NCBI RefSeq assembly: GCF_023507745.1 | Contig: NZ_JALPZO010000008.1 | Span: forward strand, 62,001-126,000 | Source: Vreelandella olivaria | Lineage (GTDB): Bacteria; Pseudomonadota; Gammaproteobacteria; Pseudomonadales; Halomonadaceae | DNA: 64,000 nt | Reading direction: 5' to 3' | Shown: positions 23,138 to 31,837 of the stretch, one piece after another | Position numbering within the stretch: position 1 is the stretch's first letter | How the letters are laid out: each line of letters begins with the position of its first letter | Program-made: the position numbers and the translations under genes | The notes under the pieces: model-generated | Seen by the model: the letters and a program-made list of their open reading frames with translations, nothing else | Told to the model about the DNA's origin: nothing | Databases searched by the model: none

Positions 23138-23767
23138 TTAGCGCCCAATCCACTCAATAAAGGTACTCTCACCCAGCCCATGTTTCTCATGACGTAATCG
23201 ACTCATGGCGGCATATGGCAGGTCCATTACCAATCCATTCTGGAGAGGTTGTTCCAGCACTTGGCGCAGCAACGCATTGCATACAAACAAGTGAGCAATA
23301 ATCAGCACGTGTTTGCCCGGTGGATTGGCGAGCAACTGCTGCCATACTTCACTCACTCGTGCATTCAGAGCCGCTAGAGTTTCACCACTTGGTGGAGTAG
23401 CCTGAGAGGGGTTGTACCAAAATGCACTCATCGGCCCAGCACTCTCTTCTTCAAACACCTGGGCATGGGTTTTGCCCTCCCAACGCCCCAAGTGAAGCTC
23501 GGCCAGGTCATCCTCGACCTGCACTGGCACATCAAACTCTTCACCCAGCCAAAGCGCAAACTCCCGGCAACGCAGCAATGGAGAACTCACAATGGCTTCG
23601 TAGGGCGGTCGACCATCCTTGCTATGCCTCATCACCGCATCGGTCACTTGCTGCCAGCCTGTTTCGCTGAGCGGATGATCGGTACTTCCCCGTAGCATAC
23701 GCCCGCCTACTGGCTCACCGTGGCGCATAATATCAATCGTCATGATCTCCGCATTGGGAAAACGCAT
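23138..23767 (-). CDS. Histidine phosphatase family protein (CobC-like)
   Basis: 209 residues, phosphoglycerate-mutase-like fold. The catalytic MRHGEP motif lies near the start (IDIMRHGEPVGGRML), with the second conserved Arg in SPLLRCREFA, acidic ELHLGRWEGKT and the late His in VLIIAHLFVCNALL. AAGGAG stands just before the ATG. Similar to alpha-ribazole phosphatases, but as the last gene of a phosphonate-type ABC operon it may dephosphorylate an imported organophosphate or its product. Substrate unknown. Confidence 0.85.
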   Translation of the reverse strand: MRFPNAEIMTIDIMRHGEPVGGRMLRGSTDHPLSETGWQQVTDAVMRHSKDGRPPYEAIVSSPLLRCREFALWLGEEFDVPVQVEDDLAELHLGRWEGKTHAQVFEEESAGPMSAFWYNPSQATPPSGETLAALNARVSEVWQQLLANPPGKHVLIIAHLFVCNALLRQVLEQPLQNGLVMDLPYAAMSRLRHEKHGLGESTFIEWIGR

Positions 23768-23794
23768 GGTGACTCCTTATCCTGCTCAACCGGA

Positions 23795-24610
23795 CTAAAT
23801 AATGGCATGGCGCACACGGGCGGACACCCACTCCGACACCAGCACCGTTACAAAAATCATCACAAAGATAACGCTAACCTGGTTCCAGGCGAGACTGTTA
23901 ATGGAGGCATTTAGCTGTAAACCAATTCCGCCCGCCCCCACCAGCCCCAACACCGTGGATTCGCGGATATTGATATCCCAGCGGTAGACGCTGATACCGG
24001 CAAAAGCGGGCATCACCTGGGGCAGCACACCGTAGTTCATTATCTGCAAACGGCTGGCACCAGTGGCACTAATGGCTTCTACCGGGGTGGGGTGGATCTC
24101 TTCAATGGCCTCATATAACAACTTGCCCACAAAACCAATGGAGCGCAGGGCAATGGCGATAATACCCGCAAGCACACCAGGGCCGAGTATCGTGACCAGT
24201 AGCATGGCCCAAATCAGTGAATTGATAGAGCGTGATGAGACAATAATGGTCAGTGCCACACTGCGCACCAGTGGGTGTGGCGTGGTATTACGCGCCGCTA
24301 AGAAGGCCACGGGAAATGCCATCATTATGCCCAGTGCAGTACCCAGAGTGGCAATATTCAGCGTATCCCACATGGGTTTCCAGAGTACACTGGCGTACTC
24401 CCAGCGCGGAGGTAACATGCGGCTAATCAGATCGCTGCCCTGGCGCCCGGCGTCTTCCACAAACACCCACATGGTGTTGTCGGAAATCACCTTCCAGCAG
24501 AGCAGAAACAGACTCATACCCATCATCCAGGCAGCATACTGCAACCACTGGGCACGCGTAGTCCGACGCTGCCACAGCGGTGTGCCCTGAGGGGAAGTTG
24601 AAACTGGCAT
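23795..24610 (-). CDS. phnE: Phosphonate-type ABC transporter permease PhnE (second copy)
   Basis: About 271 residues with six hydrophobic segments. The ATG at 24610 has AGAGGAAA upstream and is preferred over an ATG at 24682 that would overlap the preceding gene. The EAA loop region EAISATGASRLQIMNYGVLP and the downstream YRWDINIRESTVLGLVGAGG are PhnE hallmarks. It pairs with the neighbouring permease to form the channel. The tandem permease arrangement is common in phn transporters of marine gammaproteobacteria. Confidence 0.92.
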   Translation of the reverse strand: MPVSTSPQGTPLWQRRTTRAQWLQYAAWMMGMSLFLLCWKVISDNTMWVFVEDAGRQGSDLISRMLPPRWEYASVLWKPMWDTLNIATLGTALGIMMAFPVAFLAARNTTPHPLVRSVALTIIVSSRSINSLIWAMLLVTILGPGVLAGIIAIALRSIGFVGKLLYEAIEEIHPTPVEAISATGASRLQIMNYGVLPQVMPAFAGISVYRWDINIRESTVLGLVGAGGIGLQLNASINSLAWNQVSVIFVMIFVTVLVSEWVSARVRHAII

Positions 24611-24641
24611 CACATTTCCTCTTATAACCTGCGGTGTGCTC

Positions 24642-25469
24642 TTATTGAGTCCAACGGCGTACATAGCTGGAGAGGTACTCACTCAACAGCACAATAGCGA
24701 TAATAATCAATAGAATGGCGGCAGAGGTGCCATACTCATAGCGGCTTAGTGAAGTGTTCAGCGTTGCGCCAATACCACCCGCCCCCACAATGCCAATCAC
24801 CGATGACTCGCGGAAATTGATATCCAGCCGGTACATGGAAAGCCCGATCAAGCGCGGCATCACCTGTGGCTGAATGGCATGGTTCATGGTTTGCCACCAT
24901 CCCGCTCCGGTGGCGCGTACCGCTTCTACCTGCCTCCAGTCGAGGTCTTCAATATCCTCCGCCAAAAGCTTGGCCATAAAGCCGATAGTGGCAAACGCGA
25001 GCGTGATCATCCCTGCAAACGGCCCAAAGCCGAACATCACCACAAAAAGAATCGCAATAATGATTTCCTGGAAGGTGCGCGACACGGCAATAATGGCACG
25101 ACAGACCGTATAGACCGGCAACGGAGCGATATTGCGTGCTGCCCCCAATCCCACAGGAATGGCGAGTAATACGCCGATCACCGTAGAGGTGAGCGTCATG
25201 GTGAGACTTTCCAGTAAGCCTGCCCAAATATCGCTCTGGCGGCTTACAAAATCCGGTTGCATAAAGGCACCGAGAAAGTTGATCGCCCGCCCAGAACCTT
25301 CGGCCACCCGCGCCCAGTTCACTTCCACGGAAGCCAGCGCCAATGCCAGATACACCACACCGCTTAACACCAGCGCCCAGCGCAAGCGGGAACTTTCAAT
25401 CAGCGGCAGCCTGCGCCACTGTCCCTGGCGCGCAGCCTGCTGACGCGCCAACGTATCGGTACGGCTCAT
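24642..25469 (-). CDS. phnE: Phosphonate-type ABC transporter permease PhnE (first copy)
   Basis: 275 residues, six hydrophobic segments, with the permease signature [20 protein letters not shown] followed by [20 protein letters not shown]. The start overlaps the stop of phnC by 4 bases. It is homologous to the following permease; the two probably form a heterodimer rather than being redundant. Confidence 0.93.
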   Translation of the reverse strand: MSRTDTLARQQAARQGQWRRLPLIESSRLRWALVLSGVVYLALALASVEVNWARVAEGSGRAINFLGAFMQPDFVSRQSDIWAGLLESLTMTLTSTVIGVLLAIPVGLGAARNIAPLPVYTVCRAIIAVSRTFQEIIIAILFVVMFGFGPFAGMITLAFATIGFMAKLLAEDIEDLDWRQVEAVRATGAGWWQTMNHAIQPQVMPRLIGLSMYRLDINFRESSVIGIVGAGGIGATLNTSLSRYEYGTSAAILLIIIAIVLLSEYLSSYVRRWTQ

Positions 25470-26329
25470 CGCGCGCCTCCACTGGCAAGACCTGTTAGTG
25501 GGCGCGGGGTGGCATAGGGGCGCTGACCATGATGATGACCAATCTCTTCAATGCTCTCTACCTCTTCAACTGGCTCTGGACTGGTATCCCACTCCTCCTC
25601 ACCATAAATAGTGGTCAGAATATCGCTGGTTAATTCGCTGGGCTGGCCATCAAAGACGATTTGCCCGGCGCGCAGCCCTACAATTCGGTCAGCAAATTGC
25701 TGGGCGAGTGCCACATCGTGAATATTGATAATGGCCGCCAACTCACGCTCGGCGCACAGCTCACGAATCAACCGCATAATCTGCCGTGAGGTTTTGGGAT
25801 CAAGGCTGGCCGTCGGCTCATCCACCAGCAACAGCTTAGGGCTTTGCAACAGCGCCCGGGCGATCCCCACCCGCTGACGCTGCCCCCCGGAGAGGGCATC
25901 GGCGCGTTTATCAATGGCATGGGGCAAACCAACGCGCTCCAGCAAGCGGAATGCTTCAGCAACAGCCTCTGTTGGGTAACGGCGTAAAAAACTGCGCCAG
26001 AACCCGACATACCCCAACTGGCCGGAAAGCACATTCTCCATCACGGTTAAACGGTCAACCAGCGCATACTCCTGGAAGATCATTCCCATGGAGCGGCGGG
26101 CATGTCGCAGGCGGTTGCCGGACAGTGTCGTCAGCTCCGTACCTTCCAGCCGAATGCTACCCTGGGTAGGTTCTACCAGGCGGTTTACACAGCGGATCAG
26201 CGTGCTTTTTCCTGCACCAGATGGCCCAATCAACGCCATTACCTGACCTTTCGGTAGCGACAGCTGTATATCGTCAAGCGCACGATCCCCAGTGGGGTAA
26301 CGCTTACCAACGCCAGTGAGTGTCAACAT
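25466..26329 (-). CDS. phnC: Phosphonate-type ABC transporter ATP-binding protein PhnC
   Basis: 287 residues. Walker [10 protein letters not shown] near residue 35, Q-loop [17 protein letters not shown], signature [15 protein letters not shown] and Walker [13 protein letters not shown] are all intact. The His-rich tail ([12 protein letters not shown]) is unusual and may bind metal or simply be a linker. It powers the two PhnE permeases. It is separated from phnD by a 76-base gap with a hairpin. Confidence 0.94.
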   Translation of the reverse strand: MLTLTGVGKRYPTGDRALDDIQLSLPKGQVMALIGPSGAGKSTLIRCVNRLVEPTQGSIRLEGTELTTLSGNRLRHARRSMGMIFQEYALVDRLTVMENVLSGQLGYVGFWRSFLRRYPTEAVAEAFRLLERVGLPHAIDKRADALSGGQRQRVGIARALLQSPKLLLVDEPTASLDPKTSRQIMRLIRELCAERELAAIINIHDVALAQQFADRIVGLRAGQIVFDGQPSELTSDILTTIYGEEEWDTSPEPVEEVESIEEIGHHHGQRPYATPRPLTGLASGGAR

Positions 26330-26354
26330 GGGGGTGCCTCATCTACATAGCGGT

Positions 26355-26382
26355 TCGGCCAGAAGGTTGCCCTCCTGGCCGA
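26355..26382 (-). terminator. Intercistronic hairpin between phnD and phnC
   Basis: TCGGCCAG and CTGGCCGA form a perfect 8-bp stem with a 12-base loop and no T run. It probably stabilises the phnD message or lowers expression of the downstream genes. Confidence 0.5.
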
Positions 26383-26405
26383 TGGGTTATGGAACTACTA
26401 ATGCA

Positions 26406-27371
26406 TTAATCGCAGTCGTAGGTAACGCCGTTGGCATCGGCAATCGTGCGGATAACTGACCAGTGCTCTTCATAGGTGATGGGGATGAACTGCGCTTCAC
26501 CTGAATTTTCAAACTCCGCCTGTAACGCGCTACCTTCCCAGTCGTAGCTGAAGAACGCATCCTGGATCTGCTGTTGCAGCTCAGGGGTCAGGTTATGCGC
26601 GGTGCCGTAGGCCGTGGTGGGGAAGGTTTCAGAGGTGTAGATCACCTCGTAGTCGCCCTCGTTGACCACACCACGGGAAATCATGCGATGAGCCACGGAA
26701 TTGGCAATGGCGGCAGCATCGTAATCCTTGTTGATCACACCCAGGATAGAGTTGTCATGAGAGCCGGAGAAGGCAGTCTCGAAATCTTCACCCGCTTCCA
26801 GCCCATACTCGGAGCGCAGCAGCGCGGAAGGTGCGCGGAAGCCCGAGTTGGACGTTTCCGAAGTAAAGGCCAACTGGCGACCCTGCAGGTCTTCCATGCT
26901 CTCTATACCGCTACCCGGGTAGGTGATGATCTCCATCTCATAGCCGTAGCTGCCATCGTCAGCGGCCATGATGGCAAACGGGCGGAAACCACCGCAGTTA
27001 ACCGCAATCGGCACACCACCGGTATTGAAGCCGGCAACGTGCAGGCGACCCGCGCGCAGTGCTTCCTGCTGGGCCGCATTCGACTGTACCGGGAAGAACT
27101 GCACGCGCTTGCCGGTAGCTTCGCTCAGATGGTCCAGAAAGCCTGCCCACACATCGGCATAAACGGCGGGATCTTCAACTGGAGTGTAAGCAAACACGAG
27201 CGTATCCGGGTCTACCCACTGGGACTCGTCGCTGGGAACGTCGGCAACCATATCACCATCGTTATCCACATAGCGGGATGAAAGGTCAGCAGAGGCGCTA
27301 ACCGCTGTCAGCGCAAACATGCTGGTGACAACGACACTAATCAACGTACGGGAGATAGACAGAGTTTGCAT
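26406..27371 (-). CDS. phnD: Phosphate/phosphite/phosphonate-binding protein PhnD
   Basis: 321 residues with a Sec signal ending about ALTAVSASAD. Mature features match PhnD: LVFAYTPVEDPAVYADVWAG, HVAGFNTGGVPIAVNCGGF and LAFTSETSNSGFRAPSALL. It delivers a phosphorus compound to the PhnCE complex. No C-P lyase, phosphonatase or phosphite dehydrogenase gene is in the operon, so phosphate esters, phosphite or phosphonate are all possible. The upstream region carries tandem Pho boxes. Confidence 0.93.
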   Translation of the reverse strand: MQTLSISRTLISVVVTSMFALTAVSASADLSSRYVDNDGDMVADVPSDESQWVDPDTLVFAYTPVEDPAVYADVWAGFLDHLSEATGKRVQFFPVQSNAAQQEALRAGRLHVAGFNTGGVPIAVNCGGFRPFAIMAADDGSYGYEMEIITYPGSGIESMEDLQGRQLAFTSETSNSGFRAPSALLRSEYGLEAGEDFETAFSGSHDNSILGVINKDYDAAAIANSVAHRMISRGVVNEGDYEVIYTSETFPTTAYGTAHNLTPELQQQIQDAFFSYDWEGSALQAEFENSGEAQFIPITYEEHWSVIRTIADANGVTYDCD

Positions 27372-27444
27372 GCTTCACCTAAACGGGTTTGTTCATAGAT
27401 GAAGCCATGCTGCCAAGGCTCCATGACAGCAGCGGGTCACTCCC

Positions 27445-27484
27445 ATGACAACCAAGTGACGTGTCGGTGACAAATCAGTGACAC
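27445..27484 (-). promoter_or_regulatory. Tandem Pho boxes upstream of phnD
   Basis: Read on the - strand: GTGTCAC, TTGTCAC, ACGTCAC, TTGTCAT, each followed by a 4-base spacer, giving an exact 11-bp period across four half-sites (consensus CTGTCAT). A fifth half-site CTGTCAT at 27423-27429 is in phase two periods further on. PhoB binds such repeats, so the operon should be induced by phosphate shortage. Confidence 0.85.
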
Positions 27485-27542
27485 CACGCCTACAATGCCC
27501 ATCAACGTTGATCGCTGTAATAGCACAGGGCTAAGTGCGCCC

Positions 27543-28898
27543 CTACTGCTGCGACACAACAGGCAACTCCACAATGACCTCTAAACCTCCAGCACCCGCT
27601 CGCTGCAAGCGCAGTTGCCCATGATAAAGCGTGACCAGATCAGCGACGATAGCCAACCCCAGTCCACTGCCTGAGCGCTGCTCATCCAACCGCTTGCCTC
27701 GCTGCACTGCTGCCTGACACTCCTCTGGTGTCATCCCAGGGCCATCATCGCTGACGCTGATAACGAGTGTCTGGCCATTGACCTGAATAGCGATATGCAC
27801 ATCATGCTCCGCCCAGCGCAGTGCGTTATCCAGCAGGTTGCCCACCAACTCCTGGATATCCTGTTTATCCATATGGGCATACACATCGCTCTCCCAGGTT
27901 TGACGCAAGCTAAGCTGGCGCCGCTGAGCCAAACGCGCCAGCCCGGAAATCAGTGCGGATAAGGTTTCATGAAGTTCAATCGGCGCGAGCCGTGCCCCTT
28001 CACCGGCAGCGGATGCCCGCGCCAGATGGTGACGCACAGCGCTATCGACCCGGGAAAGCTCCACCTCCCAGTTGTCCCGACTCTCCTTGGGCAACTGCCT
28101 CACCAGCAGACGCATAACGCTTAGAGGCGTTTTAAGCGCATGGGCAAGGTTACCCGCCGTATGCCGGCCGCGTTCGATCAAGCGCTGGTCCCGGGCCAGA
28201 ACGGCATTCATTGAAATAGCCAGTGCCGCCAGTTCTCCCGGTAGCCGGGTATCCAGTTGTGCTGCCCGGCCCTGCTCCACCTCACGCAAATTAGCATTCA
28301 TGCGGCGCAATGGTGCCAGCCCCCAGTGTACTTGCAGCGCCAGCACACTGAGCAGTAGCACGCCCAGGCCCAGCAAGCCCAGCCACAGCACAGTCTGAAA
28401 TTGTTGAATATCATCACGCAGCGCATCCTCTTGGGCGGCAACACTGACATGTAACGGCGATGCCAGCGGCGCCAGGTGAATATCACGCTCAACCACGCGA
28501 AGCGACTGACCTCTTGGCCCGGACACAGAACGGGCACTGATGGCCTCACTCTCGGTGACTGGCAGGCGCTGATCCCATAAAGAGCGGGATGTTAACGTGT
28601 GGTTGCCTTGATCAGTAATTTGCCAATACCAGCCTGAGTAAACATGTTCAAAGCGCGGATCACCCAGAGCGCGGTCGTAGCTGAGCTGCTGAAGAAGCGG
28701 GTCATAGGTCACCCCTGCGATAATAACGTTAAGTGTTGCTTCCAAACGCGCATCGAAAGCGTGTATCGCAGCGCTACGGTAGTGATGGGACAATAGCCAG
28801 CCAGCGACCGGCAGGGCTAACAGCACGATAAGCAGTGCCGCCAGCAGTAGGCGAGCGCTGACGGAGCAACGCTCGCTCCATGAGGTCATAATGCTCAT
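27543..28898 (-). CDS. PhoQ-like sensor histidine kinase
   Basis: 451 residues. Two membrane helices (about 16-36 and 170-190) flank a periplasmic sensor region, then HAMP and a dimerisation domain with the His in GNLAHALKTPLSVMR, the form typical of PhoQ-type kinases. The ATPase domain has NLLDNALRWAEH, DDGPGMTPEE and GSGLGLAIVADL. The sensed signal is unknown; PhoQ relatives detect divalent cations or cationic peptides. The start overlaps the regulator stop by 4 bases. Confidence 0.92.
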   Translation of the reverse strand: MSIMTSWSERCSVSARLLLAALLIVLLALPVAGWLLSHHYRSAAIHAFDARLEATLNVIIAGVTYDPLLQQLSYDRALGDPRFEHVYSGWYWQITDQGNHTLTSRSLWDQRLPVTESEAISARSVSGPRGQSLRVVERDIHLAPLASPLHVSVAAQEDALRDDIQQFQTVLWLGLLGLGVLLLSVLALQVHWGLAPLRRMNANLREVEQGRAAQLDTRLPGELAALAISMNAVLARDQRLIERGRHTAGNLAHALKTPLSVMRLLVRQLPKESRDNWEVELSRVDSAVRHHLARASAAGEGARLAPIELHETLSALISGLARLAQRRQLSLRQTWESDVYAHMDKQDIQELVGNLLDNALRWAEHDVHIAIQVNGQTLVISVSDDGPGMTPEECQAAVQRGKRLDEQRSGSGLGLAIVADLVTLYHGQLRLQRAGAGGLEVIVELPVVSQQ

Positions 28899-29569
28899 GG
28901 GTCACTGGGCTCGTCAGCTAACAGCCGATACCCCTGGCCCCGTAATGTGGCTATCCGCCATGCGCCCAGCTTACGACGCAGGCGGCTGACCTGGACATCA
29001 ATAACATTAGAGTCAGGCTCATGGTCGCGGTCATAAACATGCTCGGCAAGCTCACTGCGGTTGACCACCCGGGGAGCAGCATGCATTAAGTAGCTAAGCA
29101 GACGAGTTTCCTGGGCGGTTAAACTAACCGGCCTGCCCGCCAACGTGACATGCTGGGTGTGGGTATCCAGATTTAACTCCCCGACTTTTAATACCGGATG
29201 AGCATGCCCGTGGCTGCGGCGCACCAGGGCACGCAACCGAAACAACACCTCCGCCGATTCAAAAGGCTTGGTGACATAGTCATCCGCACCGGCAGTAAAG
29301 CCCGCCGCCTTATCCGCCCAGCGCTCACGGGCGGTTAAAATCAGCACAGGCAAATCGATACCGTCCTCACGCCATGCGGAAAGCCAGCGGGTACCATCGC
29401 CGTCGGGCAGCCCCACATCCAGTATCAGCGTATCGTAGGCTTCCGTTCGCACCAGGAAATCAGCTTCCTGCCCATTTTCTGCGTGCTCGACAATCCAATC
29501 ACTATCCCGTAGCGCCTGGCTTAGCTCACGGGCAAGCGCCTGGTCATCCTCTACCAGCAAACACTTCAT
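28895..29569 (-). CDS. OmpR/PhoP-family response regulator
   Basis: 224 residues. The receiver domain holds the phosphoacceptor Asp in LILDVGLPDGDG, the acidic pair in VEDDQ and Lys in DDYVTKPF. The C-terminal winged helix ends with VIDVQVSRLRRKLG and LRGQGYRL, close to PhoP. It is the partner of the kinase encoded with a 4-base overlap. Direct repeats with 11-bp spacing upstream of the PepSY genes are a likely target. Confidence 0.93.
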   Translation of the reverse strand: MKCLLVEDDQALARELSQALRDSDWIVEHAENGQEADFLVRTEAYDTLILDVGLPDGDGTRWLSAWREDGIDLPVLILTARERWADKAAGFTAGADDYVTKPFESAEVLFRLRALVRRSHGHAHPVLKVGELNLDTHTQHVTLAGRPVSLTAQETRLLSYLMHAAPRVVNRSELAEHVYDRDHEPDSNVIDVQVSRLRRKLGAWRIATLRGQGYRLLADEPSDP

Positions 29570-29607
29570 GGTTTACCACCTTAGTGCGGAGTTTATCAGC
29601 GTATTGT

Positions 29608-29976
29608 TCACTGGCGCCGCATCTCGTTGATGCGTACCCCCTCGATTTTCATCAACTGACCACTGTGTCCATCAAACTCAAACTCAACTACTTGCCCCTG
29701 TGGTCCAAGCAGTTTGATTTCGTACTCTACCAGACCATTTTCACGCTCTATTTCCACCTCCAGCACATCGCCATGATAGTTCTCCTCCAGCCAGTCGAGG
29801 ATCGTTTCCAAGGGCACAACGTCCCCCCGCCTCACTTCACCATGCAGCGGTTCCCAGGGCTGATCACCTATCGCACTTCCTGACAATACCGTCACCAGTA
29901 TGGCGCCCAGCAGTAGCTGCCGCATAAAGCGGTGGCAATAACACAAGCGTGAAAGTGAACAGGTCGTCGTTTTCAT
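29608..29976 (-). CDS. PepSY domain protein
   Basis: 122 residues. An N-terminal segment with a late hydrophobic stretch (LLLGAILVTVLSGSAIGD) acts as signal peptide; an ATG at 29925 is an alternative start. The mature part, about 80 residues, has the PepSY pattern (VPLETILDWLEENYHGDVLE, then VEYEIKLLGPQGQVVEFEFD). PepSY proteins are thought to modulate proteases or bind ligands in the periplasm. It is upstream of the response regulator on the same strand and may be part of the sensing circuit. Confidence 0.8.
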   Translation of the reverse strand: MKTTTCSLSRLCYCHRFMRQLLLGAILVTVLSGSAIGDQPWEPLHGEVRRGDVVPLETILDWLEENYHGDVLEVEIERENGLVEYEIKLLGPQGQVVEFEFDGHSGQLMKIEGVRINEMRRQ

Positions 29977-30000
29977 AGCGATAAGAGTGCCAAAAGCAAC

Positions 30001-30019
30001 ATGAACGGTAGATGAACGG
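30001..30019. promoter_or_regulatory. Likely response-regulator site, 11-bp direct repeat
   Basis: ATGAACGG occurs at 30001-30008 and 30012-30019, a period of 11 bp as used by OmpR-family regulators. It lies between the divergent PepSY-like genes; a TATAAA element at about 30051 could be the -10 box for the rightward gene. Confidence 0.5.
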
Positions 30020-30125
30020 CATTGTCAGCTTAAAGACAGAACAGTAGTGCTATAAATACTCTGTCGCATTCGCTGAGTGACATTCACCACGCAATGCCAT
30101 TCACCCTACGAAGAAGGAATTTGCT

Positions 30126-30602
30126 ATGAACGCCATGAAAAAACTGCTGTTGATCCCGACCTCTGCCCTGCTGCTCACCGCCGCTGCCGGTAGCGTTCAA
30201 GCAGACTATCTACCCATGGACCGGATTGACGATGTATTAACCCACGCTTCCGACTACGGGTTCATCCAGTATGAAGAGATCAGTATCAAAAGCCGTGGCC
30301 GCGCCGAAGTAGAAGGCTGGCTTGATGATGAGTGGTACGCAGACGTTGAATTCTCTATTGATAATGGCGAAACCTTAAAAGAAGAGCGTAAGCGTTTAAT
30401 TACAGGTGCATGGGGCATGAGCGAAGATGATATCCGCCAGGCGCTTAATGTCGCCAGTCAGGAAGGTATGACAGAGTTCGAAGATATCGATATTGATAAA
30501 AGCGGCATGATTGATATCGAAGGCCGTGATGCCAATGGCCGCGAACTGGAGATCAGCCTGCGCCAGGGCACCGATCAGGTTAGCTCCATTGATCGTGACT
30601 AA
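30126..30602 (+). CDS. Secreted PepSY-like acidic protein
   Basis: 158 residues with a clear signal peptide (KKLLLIPTSALLLTAAAGSV, cut near QA-D). The mature protein is acidic and contains two related halves (ITHASDYGF-like then LNVASQEGMTEFEDIDIDKS), each similar to a PepSY unit with strand-turn-strand ends such as IDIEGRDANGRELEISL. AGAAGGAA precedes the ATG. It is divergent from the other PepSY gene and next to the two-component system, suggesting shared control. Confidence 0.8.
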   Translation: MNAMKKLLLIPTSALLLTAAAGSVQADYLPMDRIDDVLTHASDYGFIQYEEISIKSRGRAEVEGWLDDEWYADVEFSIDNGETLKEERKRLITGAWGMSEDDIRQALNVASQEGMTEFEDIDIDKSGMIDIEGRDANGRELEISLRQGTDQVSSIDRD

Positions 30603-30625
30603 CCGCCTGTTTATCCAGCTAGTCT

Positions 30626-30655
30626 GCGGACTCTCTTTGGAGAGTCCGCTTTTTT
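30626..30655 (+). terminator. Strong Rho-independent terminator
   Basis: GCGGACTCTC and GAGAGTCCGC make a perfect 10-bp stem with a TTTG loop, followed by six T residues, 24 bases after the PepSY-like stop. Confidence 0.93.
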
Positions 30656-30750
30656 GCCAACTACAATCCTAATAGCCCCCGCGTCATAATAGCCTCAGCA
30701 ATACGCTCTATCTCCTGACGGTAGACTGCCTGTCGATAGGTGGTTGCGTC

Positions 30751-31830
30751 GTGATTCCCCTGGCTTCACGTTGTAATGTGTTACAGCGTAGCCGTTACTT
30801 ATCCATTCTGGGCTGTGCCCATAGGGAGATACCGGTGCCCCCGTCTACCTCTGCCGAAGGCGTAAGTGACCATTTGGAGCATGCAGTACTGCGTGACATC
30901 GCGTGGTTACTGGCGACACCTGATCTTGTTGAACTGCCAGGACCAATTCCCAGCGCAGGGCGGCCAACGCGCCAGGAGCTTGGGCTAACCGAAGGAGAGG
31001 ATAAGTGGCTGGCACAACTCGCACCGGTGGTTACCGCGCTGGATGGTAAGTTAGCCACGCGCATGGGCCACTACCATGAGCGGCTGTGGCATCTGCTGCT
31101 GGGCCATGCACCCAATACGCGACTGCTGGCCCATAACGTGCGCATCACTTATAAGCGCAACACGCTGGGTGAGTTGGATATGCTCTACCGAACCCGGAAT
31201 AACCCAGCGCCGATACATTTGGAAGTGGCGATCAAATTCTACCTGGGGTTACCGGATGGGCCTGGGGCAGCTACCAGCCAAAGCCGCTGGATTGGCCCCG
31301 GCGGGCTGGACAGCCTGGCGCTAAAATGTAGCCACTTACGCCACCACCAGTTGCCACTTTCCAATACATCTCTGGCGCTGGCCACGTTAGCCCATTGGCT
31401 GGCACCCAGGGACTTGGGCTCACCAACATCCATACAGCAGCTCACCCAGCGGCTCGCCATGCCAGGGGTGCTATTTTACCCCTGGCATGGCGCCCTACCG
31501 CCGCCGGAGGGGGCAACCGCCGCCCACCGGCGTGGTCAGTGGTGTTATATGAGGGATTGGCCAACGCTGGCTGCTGAAAAAGGCACGGCGCTACAGCTGG
31601 CCTGGCTGGAAAAGCCCCACTGGTTGGCACCGCCGCGCAACGACGCGTTTTACCCCGCTGGCGAGCTGATGCCAATAATCAGGCGTCAGATGCAACAACA
31701 ACGCAGGCCGCAGCTGGTCATGCTCTATAGCCCGCAGACAGCACATTCAGGAGAACGCCTGGTGGAGCGGCTCTGCATTGTGCCCGATGACTGGCCACGC
31801 CAGGTGCCACTACCCCCTGCAAACCATTAG
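30751..31830 (+). CDS. DUF1853 family protein, PD-(D/E)XK-like
   Basis: 359 residues, GTG start. Central motif TLGELDMLYR, a short spacer, then PIHLEVAIKFYLG gives the D...ExK arrangement of PD-(D/E)XK nucleases; the region between 100 and 190 would be the core. The rest (WIGPGGLDSLALKC, FYPWHGALPPPEGA) matches DUF1853. The family is widespread in proteobacteria without known function; nuclease activity is suggested by the motif only. It converges with proB, 7 bases apart. Confidence 0.8.
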   Translation: MIPLASRCNVLQRSRYLSILGCAHREIPVPPSTSAEGVSDHLEHAVLRDIAWLLATPDLVELPGPIPSAGRPTRQELGLTEGEDKWLAQLAPVVTALDGKLATRMGHYHERLWHLLLGHAPNTRLLAHNVRITYKRNTLGELDMLYRTRNNPAPIHLEVAIKFYLGLPDGPGAATSQSRWIGPGGLDSLALKCSHLRHHQLPLSNTSLALATLAHWLAPRDLGSPTSIQQLTQRLAMPGVLFYPWHGALPPPEGATAAHRRGQWCYMRDWPTLAAEKGTALQLAWLEKPHWLAPPRNDAFYPAGELMPIIRRQMQQQRRPQLVMLYSPQTAHSGERLVERLCIVPDDWPRQVPLPPANH

Positions 31831-31837
31831 GCAGGTA

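Noticed and set aside
26574..27281. 235-codon open frame on the + strand opposite phnD
   Set aside because: Lies wholly antisense to a well-supported gene; its length comes from the codon bias of phnD, and it has no recognisable domain or ribosome site.
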